From contig JBCCFC010000367.1 of NCBI GenBank assembly GCA_039029935.1, positions 1 to 10,598 on the forward strand: DNA of 10,598 nt, in the 5' to 3' direction. A program made the translations under genes and the position numbers. Below are positions 6,230-10,598 of the stretch, in pieces (within the stretch, counting starts at the first letter, position 1; every line of letters starts with the position of its first letter). The stretch comes from G039029935 sp039029935. Its GTDB lineage: Bacteria; Chloroflexota; Anaerolineae; Caldilineales; Caldilineaceae. Under the pieces are notes generated by a model that saw nothing but the letters and a program-made list of their open reading frames with translations, did no database searches and was not told the DNA's origin.

Positions 6230-8275
6230 ATGGTTATATTTACACATTCGCTCATACCAATCTTTGTCTACATCATACCCGGTTGGGTCTGTCTATCACT
6301 TGTATGGCCGCACCATCAACGCCCCTTGCCGCTTTGGGTACAGCTAACACTGGCCCCTGGGCTAACGTTAGCACTGCATAACCTTCTGTTGTTATGGACG
6401 CGAACACTGGGGCTACAGATAGGCCAACAATTGGTCTGGGGGATTAGTACGCTGGGGTTCATTGGCCTCGTACTCATGGGAGTATGGGGGGGACGGTTTT
6501 CCTTGCGCAACAACCGTCTAACCACCCCTGATTGGGTCATGCTTATCGTTGTTCTATGGCTTGGTTTTACGCGGGTCTATGTTGTCCGCCACGTGGTTGC
6601 ACCCGCTTGGGGTGATTCATTGCAACATGCCATGATTGCACAGTTGATGCTAGACCACAATGGATTATTTGATTCGTGGGAACCCTATGCCACCTTTTAC
6701 ACCTTTACCTATCACTATGCATTTCACCTCGCTGTTGCCAACTGGATATGGATGAGTACATGGATTCAGGTGGTTTCGACGCCCCAAGCGACGTTGATGG
6801 TTGGTCAGTTTCTCAACGAGCTTGCCGTTCTCGCTGTCTATCCTCTCGCCTATATGTTTGGCGCAAGATGGGGGGCGACCGCTCAGGGGGAAAATAGCAA
6901 GGAAGATAGCGATGTCCTGTGTGGAAAATGGGCTGGCGTTATGGCCGTTATCATCGCCGGATTTATGTCACAGATGCCCGCATTCTATGTCAACTGGGGA
7001 CGCTATACCCAACTCACGGGACAGGTGGTCTTCCCTGCACTACTCTGTTTGTTGATCATTTTGTGGACAGATTGGCAATATCCACAAGGCAAACGCTGGC
7101 GTATATTTGGCTTACTTGTACTTTTGGCAGCAGGTATAGCCTTGTCCCATTATCGTGTAACCATCGTGGCTGTCGCGGCAGGGGGCGCATGGGTGATTAC
7201 TGGTTTATGGACCCATCGTACTGATTTGCGTACATGGAGGCAAAAGTTGTGGGGGCTGGCGGGTGTGGGGGGGATTGCCATTGGGTTGATTCTCCCTTGG
7301 ATTGCGACCATCTGGACGGGGTATTTGCCCACATTATATATGGCAAGGGCAAAATTAGAAGTTGATGATTCCACAACGGCACTCGCATTCTTTTCCGACA
7401 TTCAAATCTGGACACAAATTGGAACGTACTACCCAAGTTGGTTGTGGCAAGCCGCCTTGATTGCCATAATTTGGCTATTGATTCGTTTCCCCATCGCTAT
7501 GTTTACCTACATTCTATGGGCGGGTATCACATTTTTGCTCACCAACCCGTTTTTAGTCCAGCTACCAGGCACAGGCGCAGTCACAAATTTTCTGCTGCTG
7601 ATTGGGACATACATTGTCATTGCCGTTGTGATTGGCACAGGGTTTAGTGACATATTTACATTGATGTTCAAAATGGCGCAAAAAGCATTGGGGCAGTGGA
7701 GAAATGATAATATCGCCCAGTCAGATAGGGTTTTTGCTGGCGCAATGGCTTTATTAGTCCTGTTGACAATGGGATGGTTTACGCCCAAACAACTCTCCAT
7801 TATCGATCCAAACTATCAAATGGTGACATCAGCCGATGTCTCTGCCTTTGAATGGATTGACGAACATGTACCAGAAGACGCTTGGTTTTTAATCAACAGC
7901 TTTTTAGCGTATGGTGATACACTGGTCGCTGCCTCTGACGCTGGCTGGTGGCTGACGTTTTATACACAACGCAAGAATACCGTCCCCCCGATGATTGGTG
8001 CGCATGAACTGACCGAAGGCGATACCAATTATGGACGCTTGCGCCAGTTGGTCATTGATGTCAACGCCTCGGCGGGTGAACAGACACAGTTGCGTTCAAT
8101 TTTTTGTACCTATGCGTTGAGCCATGTCTATCTTGGTGACAAGCAGGGACGGGTTGGGTTTGGAATTCAGCCATTGATGACTGAGGCATGGTTGCAGGAT
8201 AACCCCGACTTTGAGCTGCTCTATCAGCAAGAACAAGCGCAGGTATGGCGGTTTGTTTATGGATGTGGAGCATAG
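6230..8275 (+). CDS. Large polytopic membrane protein, GT-C-like architecture
   Basis: A 681-residue protein with a dozen or more hydrophobic segments between about residues 5 and 532 and a soluble C-terminal domain (about 535-681) beginning ADVSAFEWIDEHVPEDAW. This plan, many membrane helices plus a terminal extracytoplasmic domain, is that of GT-C glycosyltransferases that use polyprenyl-linked sugars. D129, in the loop WGDSLQHAMIAQ after an early helix, is a plausible counterpart of the catalytic acid of that fold. Other conspicuous motifs are TYHYAFHLAVANW, NWGRYTQLTGQVVFP and LSHYR. I do not recognise a named family with certainty; a polymerase or a ligase-like protein are alternatives. 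It is the last gene of the run, with no clear terminator before the rpsB promoter, so some read-through is possible. It contains two runs of seven G, at 6486-6492 and 7267-7273. Confidence 0.75.
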   Translation: MVIFTHSLIPIFVYIIPGWVCLSLVWPHHQRPLPLWVQLTLAPGLTLALHNLLLLWTRTLGLQIGQQLVWGISTLGFIGLVLMGVWGGRFSLRNNRLTTPDWVMLIVVLWLGFTRVYVVRHVVAPAWGDSLQHAMIAQLMLDHNGLFDSWEPYATFYTFTYHYAFHLAVANWIWMSTWIQVVSTPQATLMVGQFLNELAVLAVYPLAYMFGARWGATAQGENSKEDSDVLCGKWAGVMAVIIAGFMSQMPAFYVNWGRYTQLTGQVVFPALLCLLIILWTDWQYPQGKRWRIFGLLVLLAAGIALSHYRVTIVAVAAGGAWVITGLWTHRTDLRTWRQKLWGLAGVGGIAIGLILPWIATIWTGYLPTLYMARAKLEVDDSTTALAFFSDIQIWTQIGTYYPSWLWQAALIAIIWLLIRFPIAMFTYILWAGITFLLTNPFLVQLPGTGAVTNFLLLIGTYIVIAVVIGTGFSDIFTLMFKMAQKALGQWRNDNIAQSDRVFAGAMALLVLLTMGWFTPKQLSIIDPNYQMVTSADVSAFEWIDEHVPEDAWFLINSFLAYGDTLVAASDAGWWLTFYTQRKNTVPPMIGAHELTEGDTNYGRLRQLVIDVNASAGEQTQLRSIFCTYALSHVYLGDKQGRVGFGIQPLMTEAWLQDNPDFELLYQQEQAQVWRFVYGCGA

Positions 8276-8306
8276 CGCGTGATAGAGAATCCGTACACTT
8301 TGCTTT

Positions 8307-8336
8307 TTGAAAAAAATAGTGCGGTTGTGGTATGAT
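8307..8336 (+). promoter_or_regulatory. Sigma-70-type promoter for rpsB-tsf
   Basis: TTGAAA (8307-8312) and TATGAT (8331-8336) are separated by 18 nt, and TGG directly before the -10 makes it an extended -10 site. Transcription would begin near 8343, leaving a leader of about 280 nt before rpsB. The stretch 8276-8306 between it and the membrane-protein gene holds no terminator. Confidence 0.65.
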
Positions 8337-8382
8337 AGCTAATTGGCATTGACTGGTTAGGGTTTAACTGTAACCGATGCTA

Positions 8383-8484
8383 AAAATATGATTGATTCTG
8401 TAATTGGTCAAATAGAAATTGAACAACTACCTTGGACTATATATGCTGTTCAAAGTGTTGCTGACCATTACAAAATATGATTGA
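8383..8484. repeat. 13-bp direct repeat in the rpsB leader
   Basis: AAAATATGATTGA occurs exactly at 8383-8395 and 8472-8484, 89 bp apart. Both copies contain a TATGAT hexamer like the -10 box at 8331, but neither has a good -35 partner. The copies overlap the start and the stop of the small reading frame described separately. They may be the scar of a small insertion or duplication. Confidence 0.6.
8388..8480 (+). CDS. Possible 30-residue reading frame or gene remnant in the rpsB leader
   Basis: ATG 8388 to TGA 8478-8480 encodes 30 residues with a protein-like composition (begins MIDSVIGQIEIEQLPW, ends ADHYKI). The frame stays open a further nine codons upstream, to a TAG at 8358-8360. No Shine-Dalgarno site precedes the ATG. 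A four-codon frame (ATG 8377) ends in an ATGA overlap with it. It might be a leader peptide, the decayed piece of a former gene, or chance. Family unknown; low confidence. Confidence 0.2.
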   Translation: MIDSVIGQIEIEQLPWTIYAVQSVADHYKI

Positions 8485-8515
8485 CTTTTATTTATTAAAC
8501 ACGTCTTGGGACCTA

Positions 8516-8603
8516 AGAATCGGGTGCTGTGCTATTTTTTGATAGGCAGTGTATTCTGGGGATGAACAGGACGGGTGTCTTAACCCATTGGGTGGTAACA
8601 CCC
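8516..8603 (+). promoter_or_regulatory. Structured rpsB leader, candidate S2 autoregulation site
   Basis: This part of the 348-bp gap between 8275 and 8624 can fold into two stem-loops. In the first, AGAAT (8516-8520) pairs with ATTCT (8553-8557), with inner helices CTG/CAG and CTAT/ATAG around a T-rich loop. In the second, GGGTGT (8573-8578) pairs with ACACCC (8598-8603), with ACCC (8583-8586) pairing GGGT (8590-8593) inside. The second hairpin ends 5 nt before the Shine-Dalgarno AAGGAG (8609-8614). In E. coli, S2 represses its own rpsB-tsf mRNA; a comparable role here is inferred. Confidence 0.4.
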
Positions 8604-8623
8604 AAAGTAAGGAGTATTAGTTA

Positions 8624-9505
8624 ATGGCTGCAAAAGTTTCTATGAAGGAGCTTCTGGAGGCTGGTGTTCATTTTGGACATCGCACACGTCGTTGGAACCC
8701 AAAGATGCGCCCGTATATTTTTACCGAGCGCAGCAATGTACACATTATTGATCTGCAACAAACCATGATTCGGCTGAATCAGTATGCAGAGATGGTTCGC
8801 AAAATTTCGTCTGAAGGTGGCACGGTTCTTTTTGTAGGGACAAAGCGCCAAGCTCAGGCGGCGATTCAGCAGGAGGCCGACCGCTGTGGCATGCCCTATA
8901 TCAACATCCGTTGGCTGGGTGGCACACTGACAAATTGGTCAACGATTCGCCAACGAATCAACCATCTCATCCAGATGGAGCGCCGAGTGAATGCTGGTGA
9001 ATTCCAAAATTTGTCCAAAAAGGAGCAATTGGAGATTGACCGCGAGATTGCCAAACTTAACCGCCGTCTTGGTGGGCTGAAGGGCATGGACAAACTGCCC
9101 AACTTGATCTTTGTTGTGGATACAAACTTAGAAGATTTGGCGGTTCGTGAAGCCACAAAGCTGAAGATTCCCATCATGGGCATGGTGGACACCAATTGTA
9201 ATCCGGACCCAATTGATTACATCATTCCATGTAATGATGATGCAATTCGCTCTATTAAATTGATTGTTAGCGTGATTGCAAGTGCGGCAGAAGAGGGTCA
9301 AAATATCCGTGCCATTGATGAAGCGGATTCTGGCAGAGTTTCGCGAAATGAATTGGATGAGATGAAACAATACCTTGGCCCAAGTACACTTGCAAAGCTA
9401 CAGGTTGATGAAGAAGAGTCAGACGTAGCTGATGCTGATGACGCAGATATTGGTGCTGCAATGGAGCTCATTGCTGATGATAGTGCGGACGCTGATGATG
9501 AATAG
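8624..9505 (+). CDS. rpsB: 30S ribosomal protein S2
   Basis: S2 binds the head-body junction of the 30S subunit and is needed for S1 binding and initiation. The N-terminal signature is clear: MKELLEAGVHFGHRTRRWNPKM (from M7), followed by YIFTERSNVHIIDLQQT. Later come VLFVGTKRQAQ, RWLGGTLTNW and the second signature PIMGMVDTNCNPDPIDYIIP (from 183), which leads to NDDAIRSIKLI. At 293 residues it is longer than the usual 240-255 because of a C-terminal extension; the last 34 residues contain 16 Asp/Glu. The strong site AAGGAG (8609-8614) sits 9 nt before ATG 8624. It is transcribed from the promoter near 8307 with tsf 209 nt downstream, the conserved rpsB-tsf order. Confidence 0.98.
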   Translation: MAAKVSMKELLEAGVHFGHRTRRWNPKMRPYIFTERSNVHIIDLQQTMIRLNQYAEMVRKISSEGGTVLFVGTKRQAQAAIQQEADRCGMPYINIRWLGGTLTNWSTIRQRINHLIQMERRVNAGEFQNLSKKEQLEIDREIAKLNRRLGGLKGMDKLPNLIFVVDTNLEDLAVREATKLKIPIMGMVDTNCNPDPIDYIIPCNDDAIRSIKLIVSVIASAAEEGQNIRAIDEADSGRVSRNELDEMKQYLGPSTLAKLQVDEEESDVADADDADIGAAMELIADDSADADDE

Positions 9506-9553
9506 CTGATGGCAATTGGGGTCTTCGATTCAAAAAAGTTAGGGCTTACGCCG

Positions 9554-9581
9554 TTGGTATATTGATATTGGTATATTGATA
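9554..9581. repeat. 14-bp perfect tandem duplication between rpsB and tsf
   Basis: TTGGTATATTGATA occurs twice head to tail (9554-9567, 9568-9581) in the untranslated spacer. Exact identity suggests a recent duplication. It lies just upstream of the palindrome at 9593. Confidence 0.9.
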
Positions 9582-9592
9582 ATGGAGGATAG

Positions 9593-9626
9593 ATCGTAGG
9601 GGCTTGATAATTCAAGCCCCTACGAT
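9593..9626. repeat. REP-like hairpin with GTAG foot
   Basis: ATCGTAGGGGCTTGA (9593-9607) and TCAAGCCCCTACGAT (9612-9626) form a perfect 15-bp stem with loop TAAT. The stem carries GTAGGGGC at its base. GTAG next to a hairpin is the hallmark of REP sequences moved by RAYT (TnpA-REP) transposases. The core resembles the palindrome at 762-779 in 16 of 18 positions. There is no T-tract behind it, so it is not an ordinary terminator, but it could slow polymerase or stabilise the rpsB end of the mRNA. Confidence 0.75.
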
Positions 9627-9629
9627 TGT

Positions 9630-9660
9630 GTAAATCCTTGGTAAGTCCTGTGTAAGTCCG
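9630..9660. repeat. 11-bp tandem repeat, almost three copies
   Basis: GTAAATCCTTG (9630-9640), GTAAGTCCTGT (9641-9651) and GTAAGTCCG (9652-9660) share the core GTAARTCC with an 11-bp period, about one helical turn. It directly follows the REP-like hairpin and may be slippage debris or a set of phased binding sites. Confidence 0.7.
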
Positions 9661-9714
9661 AAAAGTAAAAAAGAACAATAAAAATTGAAATAAAAAATCG
9701 AGGAGTAAATAAAT

Positions 9715-10323
9715 ATGGCTGAAATTACAACGGCAATGGTCAAGGAATTGCGCCAAGCGACAGGTGCAGGTATTCTGGATTGTAAAAAAGTTTTGCAACA
9801 GACTGAGGGGAACTTTGAGCAGGCAATCGAAGCACTACGCAAGAAAGGGCTTGCCTCCGCTGCGAAGAAGGCAGATCGCACCACCAATGAAGGGTTGGTG
9901 GGTACGTATATCCACCAAGGCAGCAAAAAGGCTGGCATGGTCGCTGTGAACTGTGAAACAGATTTTGTCGCGGCAACCGAGCAGTTTCAGGGGTTGGCAC
10001 GTGATTTGGCGATGCACGTTGTCGCTGCGAATCCACTTTATGTCAGTCGTGAAAATATTCCTAGTGAGGATGTTGAAAAAGAAAAGACAATTTATATTGA
10101 GCAGCTCAAAAACGACCCCAAGAATGCGAATAAGCCCGATCATATTCTCGAACGCATTATTACAGGGCGTTTGGATAAATGGTATGGTGAAGTTTGTCTG
10201 CTCGAACAAGAATACATTAAAGACCCAGACAAAACAATCCAAACCTTGTTAACCGAAGCCATTGCCTCGCTTGGTGAGAATATCCAAATATCACGTTTTG
10301 AACGTATCGCCATTGGTGAATAA
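9715..10323 (+). CDS. tsf: Elongation factor Ts (short form)
   Basis: EF-Ts is the nucleotide exchange factor that releases GDP from EF-Tu in the cytoplasm. The 202-residue protein has the N-terminal UBA-like module VKELRQATGAGILDCKKVL (residues 9-27), the linker AAKKADRTTNEG and the conserved core N80-C-E-T-D-F-V86 that contacts EF-Tu. It ends after RFERIAIGE. This is the short single-core form seen in Thermus, cyanobacteria and Chloroflexota, not the roughly 280-residue E. coli form, so it is complete rather than truncated. The strong site GAGGAG (9700-9705) lies 9 nt before ATG 9715. It is co-oriented with rpsB, but the 209-nt repeat-rich spacer is unusually long. A terminator begins inside its stop codon, so the pyrH-frr genes that often follow are not in the same transcript. 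Confidence 0.98.
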   Translation: MAEITTAMVKELRQATGAGILDCKKVLQQTEGNFEQAIEALRKKGLASAAKKADRTTNEGLVGTYIHQGSKKAGMVAVNCETDFVAATEQFQGLARDLAMHVVAANPLYVSRENIPSEDVEKEKTIYIEQLKNDPKNANKPDHILERIITGRLDKWYGEVCLLEQEYIKDPDKTIQTLLTEAIASLGENIQISRFERIAIGE

Positions 10324-10360
10324 AATAAATGCTCAGTCGTATGACTGAGCATTTATTTTA
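10321..10360 (+). terminator. Terminator hairpin overlapping the tsf stop codon
   Basis: An 18-bp perfect stem: 10321-10338 pairs with 10343-10360 around loop GTAT. The GC-rich part is GCTCAGTC/GACTGAGC, flanked by A-rich and T-rich arms that supply the U-rich end in either direction. The tsf TAA (10321-10323) is the first three bases of the stem. Confidence 0.88.
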
Positions 10361-10579
10361 TCTGTTACAAAAACTGGATTCTTAGGCCATGCCACAAAAT
10401 AAAATACCAATCACCCTCTTTCTGGACTGTGTATGGGGCATTATTTCTGCGGATTAACCTTAGCAGATAGCCCGAAACTTAGTAGACCAAGTATAGTATA
10501 TGGAATTTCGGAGAGTGATGTGTCACGAAAGGCATTCTCGCCGACATAAAATCCAGTAGACTCATATTTAGAGGAAAAC
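10361..10579. other. Spacer without a recognisable gene
   Basis: I see no open frame of useful length with a ribosome site on either strand. A TATAGT at 10492-10497 could be a -10 box for the possible gene starting at 10580, but no -35 partner is visible. A 22-codon frame at 10389-10457 has no supporting features. Confidence 0.4.
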
Positions 10580-10598
10580 ATGAAAGGGTGTTTGGGAA
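10580..10598 (+). CDS. Possible start of a further gene, cut by the window edge
   Basis: ATG 10580 is preceded by AGAGGA (10570-10575) at a short 4-nt distance, and six codons (Met-Lys-Gly-Cys-Leu-Gly) follow before the window ends. It does not resemble the start of pyrH, the usual neighbour of tsf. Too short to identify. Confidence 0.3.

Noticed and set aside
8481..8510. TTGACT at 8481 as a second rpsB promoter
   Set aside because: No acceptable -10 hexamer occurs 16-19 nt downstream.
9554..9660. CRISPR or attachment site in the rpsB-tsf spacer
   Set aside because: The units are short and of three unrelated kinds; no cas gene, integrase or tRNA lies near.
9298..9798. Long minus-strand open frame (166 codons) across the rpsB end and tsf start
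   Set aside because: Its Ser- and Phe-rich composition mirrors the acidic S2 tail and the A-rich spacer on the other strand, and it lies antisense to two certain genes.
10389..10457. 22-codon frame after tsf
   Set aside because: No ribosome site, no similarity that I recognise, and of a length expected by chance.

Overview
The window looks like chromosomal DNA of a bacterium, probably a Chloroflexota member of the Anaerolineae/Ardenticatenia type. This rests on the short (about 200 aa) EF-Ts, the SPLxAPE-repeat lipoprotein, the KdpE-like response regulator and the palindromic intergenic repeats. It is an inference, because no rRNA or other marker gene is present. All supported genes lie on the + strand.

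Region 1 (1-950) holds a lipoprotein with two tandem-repeat stretches in its linker and a carboxypeptidase-regulatory-like beta domain. It is followed by an imperfect palindromic element (751-790) and an intrinsic terminator (859-887).

Region 2 (951-8275) is a tight six-gene run: an OmpR/KdpE-type response regulator without a partner kinase, a TylF/MycF-type O-methyltransferase, a family-4-like glycosyltransferase, a membrane-anchored SGNH-like protein, a zinc-ribbon class I methyltransferase, and a large polytopic membrane protein of GT-C-like build. Two junctions are ATGA overlaps and the others are short gaps. The exception is SGNH/methyltransferase, where a near-perfect 51-nt hairpin flanked by an 11-bp direct repeat appears to have inserted. 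Together these genes suggest synthesis, methylation and export or attachment of a cell-surface glycan, with a regulator in the same transcript. No flippase, Wzz or initiating transferase is visible, so the locus is either part of a larger set or a modification module.

Region 3 (8276-10360) is the translation operon rpsB-tsf. It has its own extended -10 promoter, a roughly 280-nt leader with two hairpins and a possible 30-codon reading frame, and a gene spacer full of small repeats, including a second palindrome related to the one at 751-790. An 18-bp terminator stem closes the operon inside the tsf stop codon. The last 240 bases hold no convincing gene apart from a possible start at 10580.

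The main items to follow up are the hairpin insertion with direct repeats (5090-5180), the REP-like palindrome family (751-790 and 9593-9626), and the regulator-led glycan operon. I do not see a clear new defence or mobile system.
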